From Couchioplanes caeruleus (GTDB taxonomy: Bacteria > Actinomycetota > Actinomycetes > Mycobacteriales > Micromonosporaceae), in contig NZ_CP092183.1 of NCBI RefSeq assembly GCF_023499255.1, positions 4,274,501 through 4,338,500 of the forward strand: a stretch of 64,000 nucleotides of DNA, in the 5' to 3' direction. This document shows positions 25,722 through 34,550 of this stretch, one piece after another. The notes beneath the pieces are model-generated. The model had not been told where the DNA came from. It ran no database searches and was given only the letters and a program-made list of their open reading frames with translations. Every line of letters begins with the position of its first letter. Positions within the stretch are counted from its first letter, which is position 1. The position numbers and the translations under genes were made by a program.

Positions 25722-27083
25722 ATGAGGAAACGACGTGCCGTTCTCGCGCTGGTCACCGGCGCCGCGATGACCCTGGCGACGGCGGTGATCGCCGCGCCGG
25801 ACGGCCTGGCCGCCGTCGGCGCGGCGCCGCTGCGGGCGGCCGCCGTGGCCTGTTCCGCCCCGGTGTGGGCGGAGGGCAACACCTACACCGCGGGTACGCA
25901 GGTGACCTACGGCGGCCACCTCTACTCGGCGCTGGTCACCCACACCGCCTACGTCGGCGCCAACTGGAACCCGGCCGCCACCCCGTCGCTGTGGCGCGAC
26001 CTCGGCGCCTGCACCGGCGGCACGACGCCACCGACCACCCCGCCGACGACGCCCCCGACCACGCCGCCCACGACCCCGCCCACCACGCCCCCGACCACCC
26101 CGACCACCACGCCGCCGCCGGGCAGCACCACCTGCGCGGTCAAGTCCAAGCCGGCGGGCAAGGTCCTCGTCGGCTACTGGGAGAACTGGGACGGCGCGAG
26201 CAACGGCGTGCACCCCGGCCTCGGCTGGGTGCCGGTCACCGACTCGCGGCTCAGGCAGCACGGCTACAACGTGCTCAACCTCGCCTTCCCGGTGATCCGC
26301 TCCGACGGCACGGTGCTCTGGGAGAACGGCATGGACGCCGGCGTGAAGGTCGCCACGCCCGCCGAGATGTGCACGGCCAAGGCGAACGGCGCGACGCTGC
26401 TCATGTCGATCGGCGGCGCCGCAGCCGGCATCGACCTCAGCTCCAGCACGGTGGCCGACCGGTTCGTGGCCACCATCGTGCCGATCCTGAAGCAGTACAA
26501 CTTCGACGGCATCGACATCGACATCGAGACCGGCCTGTCCGGCAGCGGCAGCATCGCGACACTGTCGGCCTCGCAGGCCAACCTGATCCGCATCATCGAC
26601 GGCGTGCTCGCCCAGATGCCCTCCAACTTCGGCCTCACCATGGCGCCGGAGACCGCGTACGTCACCGGCGGCAGCGTCACGTACGGCTCGATCTGGGGCG
26701 CGTACCTGCCGATCGTCAAGAAGTACGCGGACAACGGCCGGCTCTGGTGGCTGAACATGCAGTACTACAACGGCAGCATGTACGGCTGCTCCGGCGACTC
26801 GTACGCGGCCGGCACGGTCCAGGGCTTCGTGACCCAGACCCAGTGCCTGAACAACGGGCTGGTGATCCAGGGCACGACGATCCGGGTGCCGTACGACAAG
26901 CAGGTCCCCGGCCTCCCGGCGCAACCGGGCGCGGGCGGCGGCTACATGAGCCCGGCGCTGGTCAGCCAGTCGTGGAACACCCTGAACGGCAGCCTCAAGG
27001 GGCTGATGACCTGGTCGGCGAACTGGGACGGCTCGAAGAGCTGGACCTTCGGCGACAACGTGAAGGCTCTGCAGGGCCGCTGA
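25722..27083 (+). CDS. Secreted chitinase: CBM5/12, Thr-Pro linker, GH18
   Basis: 453 residues. ATG 25722 is preceded by AGGGAG with 5-base spacing; ATG 25704 is less likely. A signal peptide covers residues 1-30. A CBM5/12 chitin-binding module (WAEGNTYTAGTQVTYGGHLYSAL, then WNPAATPSLWRDLG) spans about 44-95. A repeated Thr-Pro-Pro linker follows to about 135. The GH18 domain starts VLVGYWENWDGA and has the catalytic DGIDIDIE at residues 262-269, with the acid Glu269. The C-terminal LMTWSANWDG supplies the conserved Trp. It degrades chitin outside the cell. Confidence 0.95.
   Translation: MRKRRAVLALVTGAAMTLATAVIAAPDGLAAVGAAPLRAAAVACSAPVWAEGNTYTAGTQVTYGGHLYSALVTHTAYVGANWNPAATPSLWRDLGACTGGTTPPTTPPTTPPTTPPTTPPTTPPTTPTTTPPPGSTTCAVKSKPAGKVLVGYWENWDGASNGVHPGLGWVPVTDSRLRQHGYNVLNLAFPVIRSDGTVLWENGMDAGVKVATPAEMCTAKANGATLLMSIGGAAAGIDLSSSTVADRFVATIVPILKQYNFDGIDIDIETGLSGSGSIATLSASQANLIRIIDGVLAQMPSNFGLTMAPETAYVTGGSVTYGSIWGAYLPIVKKYADNGRLWWLNMQYYNGSMYGCSGDSYAAGTVQGFVTQTQCLNNGLVIQGTTIRVPYDKQVPGLPAQPGAGGGYMSPALVSQSWNTLNGSLKGLMTWSANWDGSKSWTFGDNVKALQGR
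26022..26120 (+). repeat. Thr-Pro-Pro coding repeat of the chitinase linker
   Basis: Short imperfect ACSACCCCGCCG-like units encode the low-complexity linker between the chitin-binding module and the GH18 domain. Such repeats can vary in length by slippage. Confidence 0.7.
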
Positions 27084-27096
27084 CCCCGTACCCGCC

Positions 27097-27130
27097 AACG
27101 GCTCCCCGGGTGACCACCCGGGGAGCCGTT
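27097..27130. terminator. Strong terminator after the chitinase gene
   Basis: A perfect 15-bp stem (AACGGCTCCCCGGGT at 27097-27111 with 27116-27130) closes a GACC loop and is followed by TCTTT. Confidence 0.85.
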
Positions 27131-27131
27131 T

Positions 27132-27162
27132 CTTTGACTGTGAAATAATTGCGGCGTCAAAG
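27132..27162. promoter_or_regulatory. Inverted repeat before the LLM operon
   Basis: CTTTGAC (27132-27138) and GTCAAAG (27156-27162) are exact reverse complements 17 bp apart in an AT-rich stretch just after the terminator. It may be an operator or part of the promoter. Confidence 0.3.
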
Positions 27163-27218
27163 AGGTTGTGCCGGGCAAGTGCGGGACCGATGGTCCCGGC
27201 CGGGAGCTGGAGGACGCC

Positions 27219-28310
27219 ATGCAGTTCGGGATCTTCACCGTCGGCGACGTCACGCCCGACCCCACGACCGGGCGGACGCCGACCGAGCACGAGCGGATCA
27301 AGGCGATGGTGACGATCGCCAGGAAGGCCGAGGAGGTCGGCCTCGACGTGTTCGCCACCGGCGAGCACCACAACGAGCCCTTCGTGCCGTCCTCGCCGAC
27401 GACCATGCTCGGCTACATCGCCGCGCAGACCTCCACGCTGCTGCTGAGCACCTCCACCACGCTGATCACCACCAACGACCCGGTGAAGATCGCCGAGGAC
27501 TACGCGATGCTGCAGCACCTCGCCGACGGCCGGGTGGACCTCATGATGGGCCGCGGCAACACCGGGCCCGTGTACCCGTGGTTCGGCAAGGACATCCGCG
27601 CCGGGATCCCCCTGGCCATCGAGAACTACGCCCTGCTGCACAAGCTGTGGCGCGAGCACGTGGTCGACTGGAAGGGCAAGTACCGCACGCCGCTGCAGTC
27701 GTTCACCTCGACGCCGCGCCCGCTCGACGGTATCCCGCCGTTCGTCTGGCACGGCTCCATCCGCAGCCCCGAGATCGCCGAGCAGGCCGCGTACTACGGC
27801 GACGGCTTCTTCGCCAACCACATCTTCTGGCCGGCCTCGCACACCCAGCGGATGATCGCCCTGTACCGCGAGCGCTGGGCCCACTACGGCCACGGCAGCG
27901 CCGACCAGGCGATCGTCGGCCTCGGCGGGCAGGTCTTCATGCGCCGCAACAGCCAGGACGCGGTCAAGGAATTCCGGCCGTACTTCGACAACGCCCCGGT
28001 CTACGGCCACGGCCCGTCGCTCGAGGACTTCACCCGGGAGACGCCGCTCACCGTCGGCAGCCCCCAGCAGGTCATCGACCGTACGCTCGGCTTCCGCGAG
28101 TACGTCGGCGACTACCAGCGCCAGCTGTTCCTGATGGACCACGCCGGGCTGCCGCTCAAGACCGTCCTCGAGCAGCTCGACCTGCTCGGCGAGGAGGTCG
28201 TACCGGTGCTCCGCAAGGAGTTCGCGGCGCTCCGGCCGGCGCACGTCCCCGACGCCCCCACCCACGCGTCCCTGCTGGCCGCCCGTACCGAGGAGGTTCC
28301 GGTCGCATGA
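27219..28310 (+). CDS. LLM-class flavin-dependent monooxygenase, CE1758-like
   Basis: 363 residues. ATG 27219 has GGAGG nearby. It reads as a luciferase-like TIM barrel: MQFGIFTVGDVTPDP, DVFATGEHHNEPFVPSSP, LLSTSTTLITTNDPVKIAEDYAMLQHLADGRVDLMMGRGNT and IPLAIENYALL. The pairing with a small FMN reductase, overlapping by 4 bp, matches the LLM/FMN-reductase duo first named from Corynebacterium efficiens (CE1758/CE1759). It would oxygenate an unknown substrate using reduced flavin. Confidence 0.88.
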   Translation: MQFGIFTVGDVTPDPTTGRTPTEHERIKAMVTIARKAEEVGLDVFATGEHHNEPFVPSSPTTMLGYIAAQTSTLLLSTSTTLITTNDPVKIAEDYAMLQHLADGRVDLMMGRGNTGPVYPWFGKDIRAGIPLAIENYALLHKLWREHVVDWKGKYRTPLQSFTSTPRPLDGIPPFVWHGSIRSPEIAEQAAYYGDGFFANHIFWPASHTQRMIALYRERWAHYGHGSADQAIVGLGGQVFMRRNSQDAVKEFRPYFDNAPVYGHGPSLEDFTRETPLTVGSPQQVIDRTLGFREYVGDYQRQLFLMDHAGLPLKTVLEQLDLLGEEVVPVLRKEFAALRPAHVPDAPTHASLLAARTEEVPVA

Positions 28311-28912
28311 CGCAGCGCACCCTCGTCGTCGTTACGGCGGGGCTGAGCCAGCCCTCCTCCACCCGCCTGCTCGCGGACCAGCTGTCCGCGGCGGCGGTGG
28401 AGCGGGCGGCCGCCCTCGGCGCCGGCCTCACCGTCCGCGTCGTCGAGCTCCGCGACGTCGCCCACGACCTGATGGACCACCTGCTCACCGGCTTCCCGCC
28501 GGCGGCGCTGCGCGAGGCGCTGGACGCGGTCGCGGCGGCGGACGGCCTGATCGCCGTGACCCCGATCTTCAACGCCTCGTACAGCGGCCTGTTCAAGTCG
28601 TTCTTCGACGTGGTCGGGAAGGACGCGCTGCAGGACAAGCCGGTGCTGCTCGCCGCGACCGGCGGCACGGCACGGCACTCGCTCGCCCTGGAGCACGCGC
28701 TGCGGCCGATGTTCGCGTACCTGCGTGCGGCCACCGTCGCGACCTCGGTGTTCGCCGCCTCCGAGGACTGGGGTGGCGAGGACGAGCTGCGTACCCGCAT
28801 CGACCGCGCCGCCGCAGAACTCGCCCGGGAGATCGAACGCCGCGAACCCGCCCAGGTCACCGACCCGTTCGCGCTGACCACCTCGTTCGAGGAGCTGCTC
28901 GCGGGGAACTGA
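28307..28912 (+). CDS. NAD(P)H-dependent FMN reductase, CE1759-like
   Basis: 201 residues. The flavodoxin-like pattern is VVVTAGLSQPSSTRLLADQL at the start, ADGLIAVTPIFNASYSGLFKSFFDVV in the middle and LLAATGGTARHSLALEHALRPMF later. The ATG overlaps the LLM stop (ATGA). It most likely supplies reduced FMN to the upstream monooxygenase. Confidence 0.88.
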   Translation: MTQRTLVVVTAGLSQPSSTRLLADQLSAAAVERAAALGAGLTVRVVELRDVAHDLMDHLLTGFPPAALREALDAVAAADGLIAVTPIFNASYSGLFKSFFDVVGKDALQDKPVLLAATGGTARHSLALEHALRPMFAYLRAATVATSVFAASEDWGGEDELRTRIDRAAAELAREIERREPAQVTDPFALTTSFEELLAGN

Positions 28913-28953
28913 GCGTTTTCTGGGTACAGGTACCGGGACGGACAGGGGGAGAC

Positions 28954-29526
28954 ATGGCGGAGATCGTGCTCGTCCGGCACGGGCAGACCGAGTGGAGTGC
29001 GGCCGGCAAGCACACCTCGTACACGGATCTGGATCTGACGGTGACCGGCGAGCAGCAGGCCCGGCAGGCCGGCAAGCGGCTGCAGGGCCGCAGCTTCGCC
29101 GCCGTGATCTCGAGCCCGCGCCGGCGGGCCGTGCGCACCGCCGAGCTCGCCGGGCTGACCGTCACGGAGACCACCGAGGACCTGGCCGAGTGGAACTACG
29201 GCGAGTACGAGGGCATCACGACCCCCGAGATCCGCGAGACCCGCCCGGGCTGGTCGCTGTGGACCGACGGCTGTCCCGGCGGCGAGTCCCCGGAGCAGGT
29301 GGGGGAGCGGCTCGACCGGGTGCTCGCCCGGGCCCGCGAGCTGCTGGACGGCGGCGACGTCGCGCTGATCGCCCACGGGCACAGCCTGCGCGTCGCGGGC
29401 GCCCGGTGGATCGGGCTGCCGCCCAGCGGCGGCGGCCTGCTCAAGCTGGACACGGCGACGCTGTGCACGCTCGGCTTCGACCACGGCACGCCGGCCATCG
29501 ACACGTGGAATGCCCCCGCCGCCTGA
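28954..29526 (+). CDS. Histidine phosphatase family protein (phosphoglycerate mutase-like)
   Basis: 190 residues. The catalytic LVRHGQTEWS at residue 5 has His as phospho-acceptor, SSPRRRAVRTAEL has the second Arg, EWNYGEYEGIT carries the acid Glu, and LIAHGHSLRV has the second His. Size and motifs fit cytosolic acid phosphatases of the PhoE/CobC type; the substrate is unknown. A GGGGGAG ribosome site precedes the ATG. GTACAGGTAC lies 20 bp upstream (28924-28933). Confidence 0.9.
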   Translation: MAEIVLVRHGQTEWSAAGKHTSYTDLDLTVTGEQQARQAGKRLQGRSFAAVISSPRRRAVRTAELAGLTVTETTEDLAEWNYGEYEGITTPEIRETRPGWSLWTDGCPGGESPEQVGERLDRVLARARELLDGGDVALIAHGHSLRVAGARWIGLPPSGGGLLKLDTATLCTLGFDHGTPAIDTWNAPAA

Positions 29527-29607
29527 CCCGCACCGCGACGAGCCCGCGCTCTGCCGTGAGCGCCGCTACCGGGTGATCTCTGTCGTCCCGCGGGGTACCT
29601 GTCGGGT

Positions 29608-30135
29608 GTGAGCATGGGTCTGATCACGGTAGGGCACGGCACGGCGGGCCGGCCGGAACTCGCCTCGTTGCTGCAGGACGCGGGTGTGCGGCTGCTGGTG
29701 GACATCCGTCGCTTCCCCGGCAGCCGGGCGCATCCCCACGTCCGCCGCGAGGCCCTCGAGCAGTGGCTGCCCGAGGCCGGGATCTCGTACCGCTGGGAAC
29801 CGCGGCTCGGCGGCCGGCGCCCCGCACCGGCGGACTCCCCGGACGTGTGGTGGCAGGTGCCGGCGTTCCGCGGATACGCGGCGTACATGCGTACGCCGGA
29901 ATTCCTGGAGGGGGTCGACGCGCTGGCCGCCGAGGCCGGGACGGTGCGCACCGCGGTGATGTGCAGCGAAACGCTGTGGTGGCGCTGTCACCGGCGCATG
30001 CTGTCGGACTTCCTGGTGCTGGTCCGCGGGCTGACCGTCGAGCACCTGGACCACCGCGGCGCGCTGTCGGCGCACCGCGTGGCGGCCGGAGCGCGGGTCA
30101 GTCCCCCGGGCCGGCTCGTCTACGACGTGCTGTGA
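29608..30135 (+). CDS. DUF488 family protein
   Basis: 175 residues from GTG 29608 (ATG 29614 is a possible start). Typical DUF488 features are ITVGHGTAGRPELASLL, LLVDIRRFPGSRAHPH, ISYRWEPRLGGRR, FRGYAAYMRTPEF and the Cys motif VMCSETLWWRCHRRMLSDFL. The family function is unsettled; proposals centre on stress or repair. The upstream spacing of GTACCT 7 nt before GTG hints at a leaderless start, but weakly. Confidence 0.88.
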   Translation: MSMGLITVGHGTAGRPELASLLQDAGVRLLVDIRRFPGSRAHPHVRREALEQWLPEAGISYRWEPRLGGRRPAPADSPDVWWQVPAFRGYAAYMRTPEFLEGVDALAAEAGTVRTAVMCSETLWWRCHRRMLSDFLVLVRGLTVEHLDHRGALSAHRVAAGARVSPPGRLVYDVL

Positions 30136-30240
30136 GGACGCGCCCCGCCCGTCCCTCGCCAGATCTCGCGTTCGGGAGATTCCCGGGCCTTCGATGCCCG
30201 AGAGTGGGATGGAAAGCCGAAGCGAGGGGTGGGGGACCAC

Positions 30241-31842
30241 ATGGCAGGACGACGAGGGCTCTGGGGACGCGTCGCTGACCTCCCGGTGATGATCAAAATC
30301 ATCAGTGCCGTGGTGGTCACGCTCGTGGTGGCGATCGGCGTGGGGCTGCTCGGCCTGGTGAAGCTGAGCAACACGTCCGCCGACGTCAACGCGATGTACA
30401 TGGTCCAGGTGAAGCCGCTGGGTGTCCTGGCCACCGCGCAGCGGACGGCGATGCAGGCCCGCGTGGACCTCCTCGTGCACGCGACCAGCCTCGACCCCGC
30501 CTCCATGTCCGCGGTCGAGGCCCGGATGAAGGCGAACGACGCCGCGCTGGCGCAGCAAGTGGCCACGTACCGGGCCAGCGCCGCGGCCCCCTCGATCGTG
30601 GACGCCTTCACCACCGACTGGGCAGCTGCCATCGACCTGCGGGACCGGGTCCTGCTGCCGCTGTCACGCGCCAACAAGCCGGCGGAGTTCCAGCGGGCCC
30701 GCGAGACGCAGTTCGGTCCGGCCGCCGACAAGGCGTTCGCGGACTTCGACCGCGCGTTCGAGGCGGAGAGCGCCCAGGCGGCCTTGCGCGCCGGTGACGC
30801 GGACGCGGCCTTCCGCACCGCCCGTACCATGATCATTTTCGCGATCGTGGTGGGTGGGGCGCTCGCCCTGGTGCTCGGGATCATGGTGGCGCGGCAGATC
30901 GTCCGGGCCCTGCGCCGGGTGTCGGCGGTGACCCGGGCCCTGGCCGCCGGCAACCTGACCGTGCGCGCGGACGTCGCCGCCCGCGACGAGCTCGGCCTGA
31001 TGGCCGACGACCTCGACCGGGCCGTCGCCTCGCTGCGCGAGACGATCACCTCCGTCGGCGAGAACGCCGTGGCGCTCGCGGCCTCGAGTGAGGAGCTGTC
31101 CACGACCAGCACGCAGATCGCGGCGGCCGCGGAGGAGACCAGTGCCCAGGCGGGCACCGTCTCGCAGGCGGCCGGGCAGGTGGATGCCGGCATCGCCACC
31201 GTCGCGGCCAGTTCCGAGGAGATGGGCGCCTCGATCCGGGAGATCTCCGCCAACTCCAGCGAGGCGGCGCGGGTCGCGGCGGAGGCGGTCGAGGTCGCGG
31301 CGGCCACCACCGGCACCATCGGCAAGCTGGGTGAGTCCTCCACCGAGATCAGCAACGTCGTCAAGACCATCACCGCCATCGCGGAGCAGACGAACCTGCT
31401 CGCGCTCAACGCGACCATCGAGGCCGCCCGGGCGGGCGAGGCCGGAAAGGGGTTCGCGGTCGTGGCCTCCGAGGTCAAGGACCTCGCGCAGGAGACCGCG
31501 CGGGCCACCGGCGACATCTCCGAGCGGGTACAGACGATCCAGGCGAACACCAGCGGTGCGGTGACCGCGATCGAGCAGATCACCGCGGTCATCCACCGCA
31601 TCAGCGAGTTCCAGACGACCATCGCGTCGGCGGTGGAGGAGCAGACCGCCACCACGGCCGAGGTCGCCCGCAGCATCTCCGACGCGGCCGGCGGCGCGCG
31701 GGACATCAGCGCCAACGTCGACGGTGTCGCGCAGGCGGCGCAGACCACCGCCGCCGCGGTGACGCAGGCACAGGCCGCCACCGAGGAGCTCGCCAGGATG
31801 AGCACCACGCTGCAACGCGTCGTGGCGCAGTTCGCCGTCTGA
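30241..31842 (+). CDS. Methyl-accepting chemotaxis protein
   Basis: 533 residues. TM1 is [20 protein letters not shown] (about 20-39). A four-helix-type extracellular sensor (about 40-195) is followed by TM2 ([20 protein letters not shown]) and a HAMP domain, then the long signalling coiled coil. The hairpin tip reads [20 protein letters not shown], flanked by [19 protein letters not shown]. It reports ligands to a CheA/CheW array, implying motility at some life stage. ATG 30241 follows GGGGGAC. No che genes lie nearby. GCCGAA upstream resembles half of a FliA-type -10, but the -35 half is not convincing. Confidence 0.95.
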   Translation: MAGRRGLWGRVADLPVMIKIISAVVVTLVVAIGVGLLGLVKLSNTSADVNAMYMVQVKPLGVLATAQRTAMQARVDLLVHATSLDPASMSAVEARMKANDAALAQQVATYRASAAAPSIVDAFTTDWAAAIDLRDRVLLPLSRANKPAEFQRARETQFGPAADKAFADFDRAFEAESAQAALRAGDADAAFRTARTMIIFAIVVGGALALVLGIMVARQIVRALRRVSAVTRALAAGNLTVRADVAARDELGLMADDLDRAVASLRETITSVGENAVALAASSEELSTTSTQIAAAAEETSAQAGTVSQAAGQVDAGIATVAASSEEMGASIREISANSSEAARVAAEAVEVAAATTGTIGKLGESSTEISNVVKTITAIAEQTNLLALNATIEAARAGEAGKGFAVVASEVKDLAQETARATGDISERVQTIQANTSGAVTAIEQITAVIHRISEFQTTIASAVEEQTATTAEVARSISDAAGGARDISANVDGVAQAAQTTAAAVTQAQAATEELARMSTTLQRVVAQFAV

Positions 31843-31845
31843 CCA

Positions 31846-31889
31846 CACGGCCCGGGGCCGTGCCGGGCCCGGCACGGCCCCGGGCCGTG
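31846..31889. terminator. 44-bp perfect palindrome, bidirectional terminator
   Basis: Positions 31846-31867 are the exact reverse complement of 31868-31889. The palindrome fills the gap between the convergent stops at 31842 and 31892, so it can end transcription from both sides. Confidence 0.8.
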
Positions 31890-31891
31890 GA

Positions 31892-32467
31892 TCAGGCGGG
31901 AGTCCAGAACGGGTCGCGGCCGATGAAACCGATGAGCCGGGTCTGTGCGTCCGCGTCCGCCGGGACGGGTACGCGTGGCCCGTACTGGCCGGAGGCGCGC
32001 AGCATCTCGTCCAGCGGCTCCATCCCGCCCAGCAGCATCGCGCAGAACTCGGGGTCGAGGCGGTCGTCCTGGCCGGTCGCACGGGCCAGGTCCCAGGTGT
32101 GCAGGAACACGTCGGTGGTGTAGAACCGGTCGATCGCCTGGTCCAGCGGCAGCTCGCCGATGTGCGGGTTGGACAGCGTCCGCCCCGGGGTCGCCGGGTC
32201 GTCCAGCACCGCCTGCACCGCGTCGCAGTGTGCCTGCCAGGCGGCGGCCGGGTCGGCGTCCACGTCGCCGGCGGCGGGCAGGCGGACGTCGGACCCGCCG
32301 GCGAGCAGCGCGGGCAGCCACTCGACGAGGTGGCGGACGACGTCACGGGCCTTCCAGCCGGCGACCGGGGCGTCCGCATCCCAGTTCTTCGCGGCTCGCA
32401 CGCGGTCGGTGAACGCCCCCGCGATGCGGCGGTGCCGGTCCGCGGGACCGAGGTCAGAGAGCGCCAT
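31892..32467 (-). CDS. TIGR03086-type metal-binding (mycothiol-dependent-like) protein
   Basis: 191 residues. The DinB-like four-helix pattern is seen: [40 protein letters not shown], then a central TTDVFLHTWDLARATGQD with the metal-binding His, and a final LIGFIGRDP. This is the actinobacterial TIGR03086 family related to mycothiol-dependent maleylpyruvate isomerase. It overlaps the SRPBCC gene by 14 bp and is the last gene of an ArsR-led operon. Confidence 0.85.
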   Translation of the reverse strand: MALSDLGPADRHRRIAGAFTDRVRAAKNWDADAPVAGWKARDVVRHLVEWLPALLAGGSDVRLPAAGDVDADPAAAWQAHCDAVQAVLDDPATPGRTLSNPHIGELPLDQAIDRFYTTDVFLHTWDLARATGQDDRLDPEFCAMLLGGMEPLDEMLRASGQYGPRVPVPADADAQTRLIGFIGRDPFWTPA

Positions 32468-32921
32468 GGGTGAGCAACCTTTCGAGTTTGGTGTATCCGT
32501 CTTCCACGCCGGTCTCCATCCCGCTCCTCAGCCAGGCGTCGCGGCCCTCGAAGGTGTCCACCAGGGACTGCGTGCGGAGCCGCGTACGGCCGGTGCCGAG
32601 GTCCTCGAACCACAGCGTCTCGAGCGCCACCCCGTCGGGCTCGGCCTCGTAGGTGAACGTCTGCACGATCCGGTCGGCGCGGATGTCGTGGAAGCAGCCG
32701 CGGAACGCGTACTGCTCGTCGCCTCGCTCGGAGACGTAGCGGAAGCTGCCGCCCGGACGGGCGTCCCAGTGGTCGACGCGCGTCCGCAGACCGTCCGGGC
32801 CGACCCACCGGACGAAGAGCTCCGGATCGGTGTGCGCGCGCAGCAACTGCGCCGGTGTGGCCCGGAAGTCGCGGGTGATGCGGATGACCGGAAGCGTGGG
32901 GTCCGCTTCGATGCTCGTCAT
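32454..32921 (-). CDS. SRPBCC (AHSA1-like) protein
   Basis: 155 residues. The Bet v1-like pattern shows VIRITRDFRATPAQLLRAHTDPELFVRWVGPDGL, GGSFRYVSERGDEQYAFRGCFHDI, VQTFTYEAEPDGVALETLWFEDLG and the C-terminal helix MGMETG-like stretch (RSGMETGVEDGYTKLERLL). These proteins have a hydrophobic cavity for small molecules. It sits between an ArsR regulator (4-bp overlap) and the TIGR03086 protein, a common actinobacterial trio. Confidence 0.88.
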   Translation of the reverse strand: MTSIEADPTLPVIRITRDFRATPAQLLRAHTDPELFVRWVGPDGLRTRVDHWDARPGGSFRYVSERGDEQYAFRGCFHDIRADRIVQTFTYEAEPDGVALETLWFEDLGTGRTRLRTQSLVDTFEGRDAWLRSGMETGVEDGYTKLERLLTHGAL

Positions 32922-33259
32922 CGCTGGTCCTCCTCGTCCTCGGTCATCGCCGCCACGACCCGGTCGAGGCGCTGGTAGCGCTCCTCGGCCCGGCGCCGGT
33001 ACCGCTCGATCCACTCGTCCATCAGGTCCAGCGCCGCGGTCTCCAGACGCACCGGGCGCGGCTGCGGCCCCGGCGGCCGGCGCACCACGCCGGCGTCCTC
33101 GAGCACCCGCAGGTGCTTGTACACCGCCTGCAGACTCATCCGGTACGGCTCGGCGAGCTGGTTGACGGTGGCGTCGGCGACGGAGAGCCGCGCGACCATG
33201 TCACGGCGGGTGGGGTCGGCCAGGGCGGAGAAGACCTTGGACAGGGTGTCGGGCGGCAT
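32918..33259 (-). CDS. ArsR family transcriptional regulator
   Basis: 113 residues. The winged helix is FSALADPTRRDMVARLSVADATVNQLAEPYRMSLQAVYKHLRVLEDAGVV, with no metal-binding CxC pair. It leads an operon with the SRPBCC and TIGR03086 genes. Palindromic sequence just upstream (33269-33297) probably binds it, which would make the operon autoregulated. The start ATG 33259 is the family-consistent one; the frame stays open further upstream. Confidence 0.88.
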   Translation of the reverse strand: MPPDTLSKVFSALADPTRRDMVARLSVADATVNQLAEPYRMSLQAVYKHLRVLEDAGVVRRPPGPQPRPVRLETAALDLMDEWIERYRRRAEERYQRLDRVVAAMTEDEEDQR

Positions 33260-33268
33260 CGACGTGCT

Positions 33269-33297
33269 CGTTTCAACTGAGCGGTTTAAACGAACCG
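33269..33297. promoter_or_regulatory. Probable ArsR operator
   Basis: Three nested symmetries occur: CGTTT (33269) with AAACG (33288), CGGTT (33282) with AACCG (33293), and the palindrome GTTTAAAC (33284-33291). The site starts 10 bp before ATG 33259. Confidence 0.45.
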
Positions 33298-33318
33298 TAG
33301 TCCGGTGCCCCGCCGGGG

Positions 33319-34461
33319 TCAAGCACCGCCGCGGCCGGTCAGGGGCACGGCGTGCGCGGCGCCCGCCGAGGCGACGACGGCCGCCCGCAGGCGGCCGGCG
33401 GCGTCCAGGCGTGCGCCCGCCAGCGCCGGCCGTACCGTCGTCGCCGCGGCCCGGATCTCCACCTGCCGGGGGCCGCCCGCGAAGCCGGCGCGGATCGCCT
33501 CGAGGATCGTCTCGTCGCTGCCCCACGTCCCGCCGACGACGACCGCGGCCGGATCGGCCAGCGCGACCACGGCGGCGATGACCCCGCCGATCGCCCGGCC
33601 GAGCGCGCCGAGCAGCGATGCCGACGCCGCGGCCTCGGCCAGCAGGCGTGCGGCGTCGATGGCGGTCGAGCCGGGCCGGTGCAGGCCGAGCTCGGCGAAG
33701 ACGCCGGTCAGCGGCATCGCGCGGGACCTCGGGCCGGCGGTGACGAGGTGGGCGATCTCGCCGGCCAGGCCCGTGGCGCCGCGGCGTACCTCGCCGTCGC
33801 TGACCAGCGCGCAGCCCAGGCCCTCGCCCAGGTAGAGATAGGCGAAGTCGGCGAGCGGCGGGTCCGTCGCGGCGCTTTCGGCCTGCGCGGCCCAGTTGAC
33901 GTCGTTGTCGACCGTGACCGGCCCGGCCACGTACGGCGCGAGCACCGCGACGGGATCGAGCTCGCCCACGAGGAACGGCGCGTCCGGCAGCTGGACGAGC
34001 CGCCCGGTGGCCCGGTCGACGGGGTCGGCGGCGCTGACCACCGCCAGCCGCGGCGGCGCTGGAGCCCGGGCGACGACGTCGGCGGCGACCGCACGCACGG
34101 CGGCGGCGACCAGGGCCGGGCGGGCCGGTCGGCTGATCTCGTGCCCGGCGCGGGCCACCACGTCGCCGTACGCGTCGACCGCCTCCGCGACGACGCCTTC
34201 CGGGCCGATGCTGACCGCGAGCGCGGTGCCGACGTCCTCGCGCAGCGCGTAGTAGGAGCCCACCCGCCCGCGCCCACGACCGCCCGGGGTGCGAACGCCC
34301 GTGTCCGCGATCAGGCCCGCGCCGGTCAGCCGGCGCACGCTCTCGCCGGCCGTGGGCTTGGAGATGCCGATCAGCACGGCCAGCTCGGCGCGGGTCAGGC
34401 GGCGGTGCTCCATGAGAGTGCGCAGAACGCGTTCATCGGTTGCCGCGCGTACGAGATCCAC
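33319..34461 (-). CDS. ROK family transcriptional repressor
   Basis: 380 residues. The N-terminal winged helix is RVLRTLMEHRRLTRAELAVLIGISKPTAGESVRRLTGAGLI. The ROK sugar-kinase-like domain follows, with FAYLYLGEGLGCALVSDGEVRRGATGLAGEIAHL near residue 220 and AVVVGGTWG near the end. The zinc Cys cluster of many ROK members is not evident. It is divergent from the DUF1479 gene; paired operator arms lie at 34469 and 34531. GTG 34461 has TAGAAT 6 nt upstream, so the message should be leaderless. The ligand is likely a sugar or derivative. Confidence 0.88.
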   Translation of the reverse strand: MDLVRAATDERVLRTLMEHRRLTRAELAVLIGISKPTAGESVRRLTGAGLIADTGVRTPGGRGRGRVGSYYALREDVGTALAVSIGPEGVVAEAVDAYGDVVARAGHEISRPARPALVAAAVRAVAADVVARAPAPPRLAVVSAADPVDRATGRLVQLPDAPFLVGELDPVAVLAPYVAGPVTVDNDVNWAAQAESAATDPPLADFAYLYLGEGLGCALVSDGEVRRGATGLAGEIAHLVTAGPRSRAMPLTGVFAELGLHRPGSTAIDAARLLAEAAASASLLGALGRAIGGVIAAVVALADPAAVVVGGTWGSDETILEAIRAGFAGGPRQVEIRAAATTVRPALAGARLDAAGRLRAAVVASAGAAHAVPLTGRGGA

Positions 34462-34467
34462 GCGCCG

Positions 34468-34540
34468 ATTCTAGTCAGGGCCCTTGCCTGGAAGATGTGG
34501 CGCGCCGTACAGTCATTCAAGTAAGGAGAGCTGACTAGAA
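34468..34540. promoter_or_regulatory. Divergent promoters with paired operator arms between ROK and DUF1479 genes
   Basis: TTCTAGTCAG (34469-34478) and CTGACTAGAA (34531-34540) are exact reverse complements 52 bp apart. The left arm covers the TAGAAT -10 (34468-34473, minus) of the ROK gene. Rightward, TTGCCT (34484-34489) and TACAGT (34508-34513) with an 18-bp spacer form the DUF1479 promoter, and the right arm lies after its transcription start next to the ribosome site. Confidence 0.6.
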
Positions 34541-34550
34541 GGAGCCGCCC

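Noticed and set aside
30170..30240. FliA-type flagellar promoter before the chemoreceptor gene
   Set aside because: GCCGAA is present but no matching -35 element was found at the expected distance.
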